Below, in pieces: positions 10,400 to 21,500 of a stretch of 64,000 nt of DNA. The position numbers and the translations under genes were made by a program. The DNA comes from Kappaphycus alvarezii. Its lineage: Eukaryota > Rhodophyta > Florideophyceae > Gigartinales > Solieriaceae. Every line of letters begins with the position of its first letter. Positions within the stretch are counted from its first letter, which is position 1. The notes below the pieces were generated by a model, which saw only the letters and a list, made by a program, of their open reading frames with translations, was not told the DNA's origin and did no database searches. Location: the NCBI GenBank assembly GCA_002205965.3, contig NADL03000061.1, forward strand, positions 310,001 to 374,000. Direction: 5' to 3'.

Positions 10400-11049
10400 A
10401 CTCGGGAGGAAAGCTCCAGCTGAGCTCTCGCCTCTGCAAGCTATTTCGTTGGACAAGGCAGCAATAATCTAGCGGGGAAGAACATAGATTCGAAATAGGG
10501 TCTGTTTGGGTAATTAGGTTGCACTGAATATGCCTGTCGAAATGCTGAGAGTTGCAAAAGTGTGGTGAAGGATAAGCATAGCAGGATGTGAGGACAGAAT
10601 GGAGTGGGGAGAGTAAGAATCACTTGCTCCAAAGAAAATAATTGCAATAAGAACCTTTCGATGTTTATACTATCGAACGGAGTAACGTGAGCAGAATCCG
10701 TCAGGTTCACTCGTTCACTTGAGCCCTACCTCGTTTATGTAAAATGTACCCCGGTCTCCTGCTGAGAATATAGATTTTTTTCAAATTTCTTCTTAATTAA
10801 GCCGGGTATAAATGTGATGGCAGCAATAAGCATTTCTAACTTGTGAAAACTTAGATAGTTACCTTCTGATCAATACCGCTCTTCAGTAAAAAATAAGAGT
10901 GACAACCGCCTAGAAACCTAAGGTCGAATACTTTACAGGAGCTCAGGAGCTAAGTGAAACTTTCCCCAGTTCAGAGGAGTATGGATAATGTATCTCTCAT
11001 TATCACTTTATCAAGGGGAGTTCATACTAACATCAAGTTGTCTACGTTA
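10400..11049. other. No recognisable gene
   Basis: This is the 3' flank of the HAPSTR1-like gene. It is AT-richer, with only short unsupported frames. It probably holds the 3' UTR and an intergenic spacer. Confidence 0.45.
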
Positions 11050-11227
11050 CGGAAAATAAGGAATCAGTTGCTAAGCCGTAATTGCTGCCTGATCCAGATG
11101 GCAAGAGCCTCATGAGGAGCATTATTTTGGCGTGTGAGAGCTATCCCAGTATGCTGGCAGTGGCACGATGACCGCGGGATTCGAGAGAGGAACCAGGAGA
11201 ATCGCAGATCGGGCGCGAAGGTGTTGG

Positions 11228-11425
11228 TACAACATGTGCTTGGGAAAGGTTTGGGTGTTTTATTCTTGGAAGATATATCCGATCTATCCCATGGTTTTCC
11301 AGACAACCGCAATCGACTCAAAAAGGGTATACGGACACAGTAATTGGGAAGGAACTACGCTCCCTAAAATGCTACCTTCAGGCCAGCCATCAAGCAGGCC
11401 GCATTGGACATGACGGTTGCTGCGA
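11228..11425 (-). mobile_element. 5'-truncated LINE-B copy (3' ~200 bp) inside a LINE-A relative
   Basis: Read on the minus strand this has the last codons of LINE-B (AATVMSNAACLMAGLKVAF), then its 3' UTR and the tail ending CACCCAAACCTTTCCC. The same order occurs in + orientation at 42310-42515 and 46560-46735. It interrupts the LINE-A relative between the KAMHLIRS block and the sequence beyond. A target duplication was not clear. Confidence 0.75.
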
Positions 11426-11795
11426 ATCAAGTGCATGGCCTTAGAGGAAATTGCGCAAAATGGGTGGATGTGGAAAGCCAATCGTGCATCGTCCAGAGCT
11501 CGGTGAGGTTGGAAGATATGGTCCACGACGCTTTGACGTGCAGTGAAGAGCTCGGAAACAAACGTGTTAGAACCAATTGGAGATTACATCGCAGCGAAAC
11601 CTGAGTGGGGTAGAAAAGGGGCAGAGATGTGACAAAGGGATGTGGGAGGAAGTAAAACCGTACAGGGTTTTGGAAAGGCTCAGCTGGAATCCAAGTGGAC
11701 CCTCTTCGAGGCGGATAAAACCGATGGCTTAAGCGGCTTGGGAACGCGAATAGAAATTGTTGCCGTAATCTGTATACTATGCATTCGCTCTGCAT

Positions 11796-11874
11796 TGAGT
11801 TGATTGCGGTTGTCTGGAAAACCATGGGATAGATCGGATATATCTTCCAAGAGTAAACCACCCAGACCTTTCCT
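11796..11874 (+). mobile_element. 79-bp LINE-B tail insertion with 8-bp target duplication
   Basis: A LINE-B 3' tail in + orientation (GATTGCGGTTGTCTGG ... CACCCAGACCTTTCC) is flanked by CTCTGCAT at 11788-11795 and 11875-11882. Removing it brings the two sides of the antisense LINE-A relative together. Confidence 0.75.
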
Positions 11875-12994
11875 CTCTGCATATGAGAACTTTTCCTGTA
11901 ACGAGAGCAAGCGAAATTGAAGGGAAAGGGAAAAGACGAAAAGAACAAGGGACCGCGAGATCCCCTTGTTGAGTGCCATGGGCACTACAAACGTAGTAGG
12001 GACCGAAAAAGAGCTCTATACGGGCTCCTTAACAATAGTGAACCCGACATGCAAGACCTGGGGCGAAGGATGTATCGCTTCAAGAATGCGATGACGAGAA
12101 TTCTATTGCAAGTGTTTTGGGCGTCAATCTGGTGGTCGTGGACCTCGGAGCACTGGAAAAGATGACGCATGGAGTGAATGAATGTATCGGTATCCTTCTT
12201 AACGGGGACCCCAGCTGATGGGCAAAGGGTATGAGCGAAGAATGGGTGAAGTATTTTGCGTCGAGAGCGAGAAATTAGGAGCCGGAAGGGAAGGCCGACA
12301 GCGATAGGACGGATTCCACTGTTTGGTTTCGCAAGCACAGTAAGACGGCCTTCGCAGAAAAAGGGGTGGCACGTAGCCGGTAGATCGCCGTACAGACAGA
12401 GGTTGACGATCTTTGCCCGAGCATGAGTTCAATCTCAGCTGGACGTGAAACCCCTGCCGGACGAAGCAGTATTCGCACGAAAACTGGGGATACACCATCG
12501 GGCCCAGGAGCCGTTGAGAATTCAGGCTGTCAGTGAAACGGCGGAAATCCGAGACTAGGACCTAGAGCACAGGAGGGAAATGGTGAGGGGGACATGGAGG
12601 TGATTGGAACAGGGGCGGGGATGAGGAGAAGCCAAGGATTGAAAAGTTGTTTCGCTGGGGAAAGTGGGGGATGAACTTGGAGAAGGACTGCGGTGCGCCG
12701 GGAATGGCTGTCCTGGGAGAGGAAACGGCGTCATCTGCGAAAGGCAGGGTCAAAACGACCGAGGGCGGGAGGAGATGGAATCGGAAAAGGGAGGGCGGAG
12801 GTGAACAAGGAGATAGCCTCCTCGAAAAGGTCATCAAAGAAGCGGCTGGAAGCCATGCGGATGCGTCAACAAGGTTGAAGCACTTTTCTCGCGGCGGCGG
12901 CGGCAAAGAGCGCGGGGGCAGATCTGTCAAAACCAACCTCGGGATAGCGAGAAGTTCCGGAAAGGCTCAAGTCCTTTGCTCCGGCGAGGAAGCG

Positions 12995-14268
12995 TTATAG
13001 CTCAGTACAAGACCGCGAACTATAATCCGTAAGCTGCGTCTTAGAATTGACGAGGAATAAAGGTGAGAACAGATAAGGTGGCGGAGAGGAGGGAACGGAA
13101 GGTAAAGGGTGACCGAGATGGTCCTGAACCTTGATTCTTGGCAGGGAGAGACATGCATCAGGATCCATGTCGATATTAGTGGAGGGAATGTGTTCAAGGA
13201 GACCATAAGGGTTGATGTCGGCTGGTGTAGTATGGAGCGGAAGTGTGGGAGATTGGTCATCGGGAGCACCAACTTTAATCCAGCCATACGTTTGAGGCGG
13301 AACGGGGGCATTCTGGGTACGGCAGCGTTTGAATCCACCTGCCGCTGCTGGTGGGGGATGCCGAGGGACTGCTCCAAGAAAACCATGGGGACCGAGCAGT
13401 TTGGCGAGTATTTGGTATCGATGTCCCGAAGAGCGGTGGCGAAGATCGAGCAAGATACCATTTGCATTTGTCGTCTTCAAGGCGAGAGATTTCAGAGCGC
13501 GGACCTTGCCATACTGCAACGAGGCCATCAGCCGAGAGATCAGTCCCTAGATCTAGTACGCCGGAGAAGGTAAGGATGGGTGCTTCGAAATTGTCAGAAT
13601 GCTGCGCGAGGGTGCAGTAAGAGTCTTAGCAGCGTTGACGGTTGGTAAGTCGCGTTCCGCCGCACAGATGTAGAAATGGTTGGGATCTACGGATTGAATG
13701 ATCGGACAGGAACCGGGGAAGCCACCGGTGGAGATGGCGGCACGAAACCGGGACGGGTTGTGGATCTGGAAGATAAATGGAACTGAGACGCGAACGAAAC
13801 GCTTCTTATTACCTCCGAAAAAGCCGCGGGTGGCATAAAGAACAGTGCCTGCAAACTTACGGGCTAGGCGGGCGTCGTCGAGATCGCGATGCTCAATCAA
13901 GCCTTGACGACCGAGGGGGGGGGAAGGCGGTGAATAGGATGAGTCCGCACAGGGGCTTGGGCCGCTGGAGATTTGACCGCTTGCAGATACGGGGCCGGTA
14001 CTGCGGCCGCAGGATCTTCGTCAGAGGAGTTGGCGTCGGAGGCGGAAGGAGAACAGAGTGCGGAAACATAAACGCTGAAAAGCGCGTTCGGAATGTTCAG
14101 GAAAGAACTAAACTGGGGGTTGTTCTGGAAACACGGCTTCTGCGCGTTGAAAGTTGAGGTTTGCCGGGCAGATGCCAGGAAATGATCTGTTGATGCGGGG
14201 CCAGTAAGGTTCAAAGCTCCGTCAAGAAATGACGCAGACTTACTTGAGTGAGTTACAGCTATGTGCAA
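12995..14268 (-). pseudogene. LINE-A-related ORF1, antisense, broken
   Basis: Minus-strand frames reproduce the LINE-A ORF1. The block LARKFAGTVLYATRGFFGGN (~13800-13860) parallels ISTKFAGRVRRATRGLFGGN in the copy at 34492. It is followed by FRAAISTGGFPGSCPII (~13700) and ICAAERDLP (~13640). Near 13290 TYGWIKV corresponds to the DTDGFTLV motif near the end of ORF1. ORF1 proteins of this kind are nucleic-acid-binding chaperones in LINE particles; no clear zinc knuckle is seen. At least four frame changes separate the blocks, so it is not functional. Its 5' end near 14270 abuts the 5'-truncated end of LINE-A copy 1 on the other strand. Confidence 0.75.
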
Positions 14269-14318
14269 TCTCGTTTGTGATGGTGACTGGACAACTGGAA
14301 TTTATCTTCCTCTATTAT

Positions 14319-17068
14319 GACCGGTAATGACCAGTAGGATTGCATTCTGTCCCTCCTACTGCCCTAACTTTCCCTGCTCTTTTCAGGGCTTCGATGCCCA
14401 TTCTTCCGTACATCCCTCGCCCAGTTCAAGCAGCGGCCTACACCTCTATTTTGCCTCCCTGAGCCGTTCATCGCTGCTCCGTCTGATGCACATCGTCATC
14501 GTGCCCTTCTCGAACTTGTCGCCCTCCCCAAACTCGTATTTCGACGCAATCATCCTCGCTTCCATCGCTCGAGCCGCTCTGAAATCTGCTCCAATCTTGC
14601 CGACCATTCGTCTCGCATCTTCCGGTCTTTTCGATGACCTCTTCATTGAAGCCCTCTCCCTTTTCGGGGCCTCCCACCCCCTGCTACCATGCCGACGCCT
14701 CTCTATTCCCCATCTACCCTCCAGCGCAGCCGCCGCTTACTGCACCGTGGCAGTCCTTCCCGCGCCACAGCAGCCTTACTGCACGATACCCACCTGTTGT
14801 GCCCTCGGAAGACAATCTCCGCAGACTCAAATCCCTTCACCACGCCCGCGTCCCCCGTTCAGCCCCTTCCTAACTCTCGTCTTCCCCCTGCCGTCAAGTT
14901 TTCCGTTTCGGATGTTCGTAGAGCCATCCATAGCCTCGACCCGTCCACCGCCCCTGGATCTGATGGCCTTCCCCGCTCTTTCTCCGTATGTTGCTTCGAC
15001 CTGCGGGGGAGTGCATCCCGCCCGTGACTGTCTTTATGTGCTGACCAAGTTTGTTAACATGTGTTCCAACGGCGAACTACCGGACTCGTGCCGGGCCTAC
15101 TTCTGCGGGGCCGGCTCACAGCCCTCCACAAGCCCAACGGTGGACTTCGCCTATAGCTGTTGGTCTCCTCCTCCGCCGACTTATTGCCCGCCTCCTCGCT
15201 CACAAGGCTTGCTCGACTGCAGCTTCCTATCTCTTGCCTCATCAACTCGGCGTGGGCGTTAAAAGTGGGGCTGAGGCCATTGTTCATGCCGTCCGTCGCC
15301 TGACGCAAAACACCAAGTTCCAGGACCACGTATTGATCCAAGTCGATGCCCACAATGCTTTCAACAGCATTTCGACAACGCATTCTTGATGCCGTTCTGG
15401 ACTTTGCACCTGGCATCGCGCGATGGGTTCACTACTGCTATGGGGATACCTCTTTTCTCTCATTCGGTTCATTCTCCATACTAAGCGCCGATGGCACTCA
15501 ACAGGGGGATCCGTTGGGGCTCTGCTTTTCGCTCTCGCTCTCCTCTCGTTCTCAAGTTCCAGGAGCAATTCCGGCCCCGCTCAACGCTTGGTATGCAGAC
15601 GATGGGAACTTGGTCGTTCCCCGCTCGCAGGCCCTCGAGGCTTTGCAATTCTTCCAGAGTCAGGGACAAGCCATCGGGTTCGCACTGAATATGACCAAAA
15701 CCAACGTATACGGCCTCTCCTATAATCCTTCTCCCCTCACTCTTCCCTGCCCCTTCTCCACGCCCGATGGCTTTACCGTTCTCGGCTCTCCCATTGGTTC
15801 CGATTCCTTCGTCAGCGCCGCATTCGACACCCGTCAAGCTGCAGTAGATCGCATCTTTTCCTGTCTTCAGTCCTTCGATGACGCCCAGATGGCCTACCAC
15901 TTGCACCGTTTCTGTGCGAGCGCCTGTAAGGTTATTTATCTGCTGCGGACTCTCTCCCCCACCAATCTACGGCTTTGGCCGTCAGCTTCGACCGGAAGCA
16001 GCGGGAGGCTTTCGCACAGATTCATGGTCCTTGCACCGACTCCGAATGGGAGCAAGCCTGCCTTCCTATTTCCTACGGGTCTCGGCATTCTCTCGCTTCT
16101 TCAATCCCTGAGTCCGCTTATGCGGCTTCGATGATTGATGTTTTCCGCCGTTTCTCAGATCTGCTCTCCTTCTCGGGAGACCTACACCTGGAGGAAGTGC
16201 CTCGGGCCGCGATTTCTTTATTATCTACCCGTTATCCAGATCTTTCGGCTTCCCTGTCGCCCACTTCCCTGTTTCAGCGATGTCAAACGCCGGTCCCCGG
16301 CGAACGGCTCCAGTCTGCTATCTCGTCTGAGCTTCACAGTTCGACGTTTGATCGGATCTTCCGATCATCCTCTGACCGCGACAGATCTCGCCTCCTATCT
16401 GTCCGTGAGTCGTCCGCCTGTTCAGCTTTCTCTACTTTACCGCACCCTCACCGCGGCACCTATCTGTCCTCGCAAGCTTGGATAGTCGCTGTATCTCTAC
16501 GCCTCGGCCGCGCGATTTTCTCTGGTCATGATCGATGTCCGGTATGTGCTCGCCGTTCCAACGACATCGCCCCGTTGCTCGATCCCCTGGGCAAACATGC
16601 CCTCACCTGTAAGTACAACGATGGGCAGACTCGTCGCCACAATGTCTTGCGTAACGCTCTCCATCGCTACTGTAAGGAGCTTGGAATTTCTGCCTCTCTT
16701 GAACATCTGCTTCCTCCCCTTCCCCCTTCGTCCTCTCCTCGTCCGCCCTTCGCATAGATCTTTATATCCCTGCTGCATATGGCCTCGACCCGAAGGATAT
16801 TGCTTTGGATGTCACAGTGGCCCATCCACAGGTCACTTCTCGCGTTTCCCAGTGTGCCCTATCTGGCGGCGCAGCTGCCTCAATGGCTGAACGTGCGAAA
16901 CACACGCACTACGGTCTAGTCTGCCACACGAACGATATACGGCTTCTTCCTGTTGGTATTGATGTGTTCGGTGCCCTTGGGGCCGACGGGCGACTTTCTT
17001 CCGGCGCCTTTCTACGTTCGCTGCTGCCCGTCGAGGCACCACTCCCCAATGGGAGCTGCACCTCCTAA
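14319..17068 (+). pseudogene. LINE-A copy 1: ORF2 with RT and restriction-like endonuclease, frameshifted
   Basis: This copy is nearly identical by eye to 35612-38379 but is broken by single-base indels into many frames. It starts at TGACCGGTAATGACCAG, the ORF1/ORF2 junction of the fuller copy, so ORF1 is absent (5' truncation). RT blocks visible are GTQQGDPL (~15500), AWYADDGNLVVP (~15590), FTVLGSPIGSD (~15775) and DDAQMAYHLHRFCAS (~15880). A zinc knuckle CPVCARR ... GKHALTC (~16540-16610) is followed by the endonuclease-like block DLYIPAAYGLDPKDIALDVTV (outline, ~16765-16820). The last stretch ends at 17068. This RT-CCHC-endonuclease order is that of early-branching (R2/CRE/NeSL-like) LINEs. 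Confidence 0.85.
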
Positions 17069-17236
17069 TCACGCGCTTTGTGTTCTGCTTGCATGGGTTG
17101 CAAGCTCGTCAAATTCTTACCAGATGCATTTCCGATTAGTTTCTCTCTCATCCCCCTTCGCATGTTAGTTTCCTGTAATCCCCCTCAGCATGTTCTCCCA
17201 CAAGCTTTTTCCACATCCCGTAAAGATTACTCACAT
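17069..17236 (+). repeat. 3' UTR and tail of LINE-A copy 1
   Basis: The sequence follows the 3' UTR of the other copy (38380-38555) through CCACATCCCGTAAAGATTAC and then diverges, so the element ends at about 17235. The TAAAGATT(T)AC motif is shared with the ends of LINE-E and LINE-D, where it is followed by (ACC)n. Confidence 0.7.
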
Positions 17237-17269
17237 ACACTCCTTTATTCGCGTACTACGTTTTGTACT

Positions 17270-17663
17270 GTATAATTTTGCACGCCGCCACATTTCGCCA
17301 AGTACGGTTACCGCAGGCGCTGCCGCAACACTCGAAGAGCGCGAGAGACATCGTCATGACGGCATTTACTGCAAACAAAACGTAATCCTCCTCTCCCCCG
17401 TCGGGGTTGATATCTATGGCGCCTTGGGCGACAATGGCAAGGGTTTTTTCCGCCGCCTTGCTTCCTTCGCTGCTTCCCGTCGCGTTTCCTCCCCTCAACA
17501 GGAGCTCCGCGACTTCGTTACCCGTTTTGCGTTTAGTCTCCAAATAAGCAGGCGCGACAGGTTTCTACCCGCCGCCCGCATCTGTAGTTGTTTTATGAAT
17601 ACCCTTCGCACGCTTCTGTGCGACATTGTACAACCCATAAAGATTTACCACCACCACCACCAC
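17270..17663 (+). pseudogene. LINE-E 3' end: endonuclease C-terminus and (ACC)n tail
   Basis: This is a 5'-truncated copy of a LINE-A relative. The frame 17190-17936 reads TVTAGAAATLEERERHRHDG, then ILLSPVGVDIYGALGDNGKG and FFRRLASFAASRR. The copy on the minus strand at 42700-43110 has the same order, preceded by DVTVAHPSARRHI. The element ends in TAAAGATTTACCACCACC..., a short (ACC) run at 17647-17663 that translates as polyhistidine in one frame but is really the 3' tail. It joins copia sequence directly at 17664. Confidence 0.75.
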
Positions 17664-18642
17664 AAATTGACTAGGAATGACATGACAGAAATCAAACAAA
17701 AAATGGATGCGATTTGTGCAAAATTCACTGTACTCGCTACTGATGGCAGCAAATTCCTGGGAATTGTTATCAAAACTACTACTATTGGCACGAAGCTTCA
17801 TTACAAACCATTGATTGGTCGAGTTTTAAGGCTCTTTGGAATGGAAGATTGCGAGCCAGCAAAGGTCAACTACCGCCAGGAACTAATCTTGCCCTATGCG
17901 GCAGTATGCGTGAGGTGGGGTGCCTCGAGAAAGTAGAAAGAACACTGTATCAGCAGCTTATTGGTTGCCTCCTCCATCTCTCGAACAAGACACGGCCGGA
18001 CATCGCATACGCTGTTGGTTATTTTTCCAGGTTCATGCAAAGCCCAACAATGGCATTATGGAAGTCTGCGAAGCCTGTACTTTGTTACCTGAAGGGTATG
18101 AAAGGGCTTGGAATTGTGTACCTCAGAGATAATGCTCTCCAGGATTCTGGTATTAACGACCTCTTGGTCGGCTACAGTGATTCAGACTGGGCTCAAGAGA
18201 AGTCATAGCGGAAGTCGACAGTGGATAAGTGTACAGTGTAAGTGTACATGATGGCTGGAGGAGCAGGATGTTGGCGGAGCAAGAAGCAGTCTTGTGTAGC
18301 CTTGAGCTTTCCTGAAGCTAAGTACATTGCGTTGCCATTTGCTATATGTGAGGCTCTCAAAAGTTTTCAAAAGTTCCAATTGACTCTAACTTGCAGTGCC
18401 GAGCTTGGAACGATGGTCATCAAGGAGGACAATCAGGGACGCATCAAAATCGCTGAGAATGGAATCTTAACGATAGGTCAAAACATCTGGACATCAAGTT
18501 CCAAATGATCATGGACAATATTGCGAAAGGAAAGGAATCCCTCGAGTATCTTCCGTCATCGGAGATGCTTGCTGACATCAGTTCCAGTACCTGGCTCGCA
18601 AGCTCGGGATGCGCACTTGACCACAATCCGTATTCCCTTTGA
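17664..18642 (+). pseudogene. pol: Ty1/copia Pol 3' part: RT end and RNase H
   Basis: A copia-type polyprotein begins abruptly after the LINE-E tail, inside the RT palm (NDMTEIKQKMDAICAKF, SKFLGIVIK). It continues through YQQLIGCLLHLSNKTRPDIAYAVGYFSRFM (outline, ~17950-18040) and LLVGYSDSDWAQ (~18165). RNase H follows: GCWRSKKQSCVALSFPEAKYIAL (outline, ~18270), EDNQGRIKIAEN (~18430) and KHLDIKFQMI (~18485). The DSDW, EAKY (normally EAEY) and DNQG blocks are the copia RNase H catalytic sites. Several frame changes occur (near 17880, 18200 and 18480). The stop TGA is at 18640-18642, followed by the purine tract and LTR. Confidence 0.88.
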
Positions 18643-18800
18643 GGGGGAGTGTTGTGATAACGTGGACCGAGTGAATCTTCCGCTCTGACAGATGTCAACT
18701 CTCCTTTTTCTATGTAATGATTAATCACCCATGCTTTTTGGGTGACTTAGAACTACAATTAATTTTCTATTACGTGTACATGTAGTCAGGAGAGTATGAA
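18641..18800 (+). repeat. Copia polypurine tract and start of 3' LTR
   Basis: GAGGGGGAG at 18641-18649 precedes TGTTGTGATAACGTGG, the expected TG start of the LTR at 18650. The LTR end was not located, so the given end is only approximate. Confidence 0.55.
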
Positions 18801-19169
18801 TATTCACTTGGGTGAGTCAAGGAGATCTTTTTTTCTTGTATGGATAATTGGTGGGAGTCTTGTTAGGCGCGTGCGGATCGGAACGGATTTCATTGTTGCC
18901 TCCGTCATGTACCGATTTTTAACTTACAATACGACCTCCCTTGTCCAAAATTGCTTGTACTTATGGTCATTCCTCGCCCTCCCTGACCCTTGCTTATCCT
19001 TACCGCGGTCCTCTCCAAATTCTTTTCCATTTTATCTAGATATTTTTATACTGTATGCACCTCTCTAAATCAATCCCGAATCGAGCTCTTTTTCCGTTTT
19101 CGCTTACCTCCTCCAAATTTATTTTTTTTTGAAAAAGGGCACAATTACACACTACAAATTCCCTTGTAG

Positions 19170-20315
19170 ATTTTTTTTACCCGTTCCAAATCTATAGAAT
19201 GCGCCCTCGGGAGCCTATTTAAACCACTTTATTCCAAGTTTCAAACATCCTCGATCATTTTGCTCACCATTCCTCTTCTCTTGCCCATTCAAAACACCCT
19301 CAATAGCCTACCACTCCCCAAAGCCCACCAAAATGGACAAACTATGCCCCTCCAAAGTCATTTCCAAAAATCGCCACCCCGCCCCCTACACTCCATTGCC
19401 CTACTCCCTTTCGGACCTACTGACCATGATGACTATCTACGCCGGCAAACCAAAAAGAAGGTGATCGAATTAGTGGGTCGCTTGTTCTTCGAGGATACGG
19501 CGGAGGAGGTAGGTGAGGGGCTCGAGTGGGAAGTCGAGGAGGGAGCTGGGGGGACCTTCGGGAAGTTAGCAGCCCTGAATGGGTCTGCGAGAGTGAGGAT
19601 GACGAAGAAGATGAGCAGGAGGATAAAGAGGAATACGAGGAGGATGAGGGGGAGGGAGACATGGAAAGTGTTGGAATGTTGAAGCCTGGGCTAGACATTA
19701 TGGACCAAGTGGTCCCGACTCCGGAACCGGATTGGGATATCTTCAGTGGTTTAGATATCTCCAGAAGGAAATAGAGAGCTATGAGCAGTTCGCAGATGTT
19801 TATGGGGACTGCTTGGGCAGCATGGATATTTAGGAGGAGTTGTTTGGCTCTGATCTAGAGAGTGGAAAATAAGAGGGCCAGATCAATCGTTCGTTTCTTA
19901 AGTATCTCTTGGTTAGAGTATACCATCCACACAAAGTAATTTTATGGATTTCATGGTATCTTCTGTAGTTCTATTTGGACTTAAGAGGTAGACAAAAGTC
20001 TATATAGGCTGAGAAAATTGCTTTCTCATGGAAATATCAAGCAAGCTGGCAGAAAACTTCAAGTCGAGTCCCGAGTTGTACGAAGTTGAGAGTCAACTTT
20101 AGACTCAAGAAGCATTTTTCTTACGCTACTCACAGAGCATCAGTGGTTGATCTTGCCCTTCTATACTTCATTGTAGCAATCTCAACTGTCTTCCTTATCC
20201 AATCATTTTTGTCCGTTCAATTATACCACGCTAGCACTTTTTTGCTTGCAACACCTCCTTCTTGGGGTAATTGGTTCTGAGTATCTCTTCTCCGAAGATT
20301 TATCCCTATCAAGGC
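19170..20315 (+). repeat. Acidic-protein unit, copy 1 (whole repeated unit)
   Basis: About 1.15 kb is repeated in the same orientation at 55680-56860. It covers a TATA-like CTATTTAAACC (~19218), the coding region, and ~450 bp of downstream sequence including GTCTATATAGGCTGAG (~19998), GGCAGAAAACTTCAAG (~20048) and CTTCTTGGGGTAATTGGTTC (~20257). Homology stops near ...GATTTATCCCTATC. Conservation of so much non-coding sequence suggests a mobile or segmentally duplicated unit, not just paralogous genes. Confidence 0.75.
19333..19774 (+). pseudogene. Acidic-tailed protein, copy 1, frameshifted
   Basis: The product is unrecognised. ATG 19333 opens a frame with VISKNR. A frame change then leads into GPTDHDDYLRRQTKKKVIEL (~19410-19465), a basic helix-like segment matching copy 2. 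A second change leads to an acidic stretch CESEDDEEDEQEDKEEYEED (~19580-19650) and the conserved DMESVGMLKPGLDIMDQV and DIFSGLDIS. It stops early at SRRK*, whereas copy 2 runs ~38 residues further (the equivalent bases are still present to ~19870). A basic N-terminal part plus a long Glu/Asp tail suggests a nuclear or chromatin-type protein, but that is only inference. Confidence 0.55.
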
Positions 20316-20459
20316 TACCACTGGCAGAGTACTTAAACCCCTGAATAGCTCCAGGTGTAGAAAGTAAAGAAAAAAACAAGGAATTTAACTTTTGGTTCAC
20401 ACTGGCCCACAATAAGCTACTTTTTGGTTGGATTCCACTGGGAGCTCGAGTTCTAGAAA
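20316..20459. other. Spacer, no gene seen
   Basis: This is a short AT-rich spacer between the acidic-protein unit and the LINE-B fragment. Confidence 0.4.
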
Positions 20460-21500
20460 GACTTTACGGCCGAGGACGCCTCCGGCCGGAGTCCGGTCGA
20501 TAGGCCTCACTTCGGCGTGCTACATTTCCGCCGCCGCTTTCCTCGCTTCTTCTGCCGCTGGAGGTACCGTCTTCCGCTCCATCTTACTGGCTTCGGTACG
20601 ACCGGTGAGCACATACAAAGATGCGCCCGAGGCCTATAGGGTGTGGTCTGTCTCATGTCCGCCGTCGAAGATAGTTCCTTTCAGCGCCTTTTGCTCCAAA
20701 AATAAACCCCCAAAAGAAGCTGACGGACACAATTCACGAAGCACATCAAGACCTCCTACGGTCTTGATGTTGTTCATGAATTGCGAGCTGAATTACGCCC
20801 CGGCAACAGCAGGAGACAAGTTTTCGATCGTCGATGGGCCTTCCCGGTGCTAAACAATAGGTATACTGTGCGCCATGCCCCGGGCTTAAGACACAAATTA
20901 CTCCCTAAGCTTTCTCTGTCTGACTCCAATATTATTGCCAGGTACCGTTCTTCACCCCAACACCCCGCGCCCCAGGAGCAACTGTCCGGAAACCCTGGAC
21001 ATCTTCGGCGACCACCTAATGCACTGTTTGCATGGCCGAGAGCGAATCGAGCGTCACAACCGGCGATCCTCACGTCGCACTTAGCAAAGGCCGCACGAAA
21101 CCCGGTCATTGAGCCCCGTCCCAATGGCCAACAACGCACAAGACCAGACATCAAGGCTATAGATAGCACCGTAGGGACAAACTTTTTCGACCTCCAACAC
21201 ACGGGCCGGTTCTTTCAACCACTTGACATCTCTGAACGCCGCAAAATCGTAGATTTCAGGAGGTATCAAGACTTCATCACCACTCTTGCCACGTCCCGAC
21301 TGATCCCAGTTCCGATATCCACCCTTGGCAGGTGGTACCCGGACGCAATCGCGGAGCCCACAGACGTGGATAGGAACGTATGTTTACGAGCCATGGAGAA
21401 CTTCGGGCGGGTGCGATTTGTTCTTATGAAAAGACACGCTGCGGCGAAGGTTTCGTCTAACGCAGCATGCCTTAACGCTGGCCTCACACCAGCCATGCTC
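20460..21500 (+). pseudogene. LINE-B copy 1: end of RT region plus endonuclease, interrupted
   Basis: This decayed LINE-B sequence matches 38900-39680. An upstream block contains SIGLTSACYISAAAFLASSA (parallel to GIGLTSARDISAADFLVS of the other copy). Near 20990-21100 there is a zinc-knuckle-like remnant followed by a TRPDIKAIDST motif (~21130), the 'R-P-D ... D' endonuclease signature, and SRLIPVPISTLGRWYPDA (~21296). MKRHAAAKVSSNAACLNAGL (~21428-21487) is the conserved C-terminus. The end is cut at about 21500 by LINE-C and resumes at 22868 with the 3' UTR. The frames are broken in several places. Confidence 0.75.

Larger units (their letters stand above)
11050..12994 (-). pseudogene. LINE-A-related ORF2 (reverse transcriptase), antisense, heavily broken
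   Basis: Minus-strand reading gives a decayed relative of the LINE-A reverse transcriptase at 36311-38233. Landmarks are APGPDGVSPVFVRILLRPAG (~12440-12510), a GTQQGD remnant (~11950) and SNTFVSELFTARQSVVDHIF (~11500-11570) with LDDARLAFHIHPFC after it. These align in order with SDGLSPLFLRMLLRPAG, GTQQGDPL and SDTFVSAAFHTRQAEVDRIF of the better copy. Two LINE-B 3' ends have inserted into it (11228-11425 and 11796-11874). The catalytic YADD block is not readable, and the part beyond 11228 is too diverged to align with confidence. Confidence 0.7.

Noticed and set aside
14327-15262. 311-codon frame at the start of LINE-A copy 1 as a protein
   Set aside because: It is out of frame with the RT-entrance blocks for most of its length and exists because of indels; copy 2 shows the real frame.
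17640-17670. Polyhistidine stretch in an open frame
   Set aside because: It is the (ACC)n microsatellite at the LINE-E 3' end; the other copies show the same tail in non-coding context.
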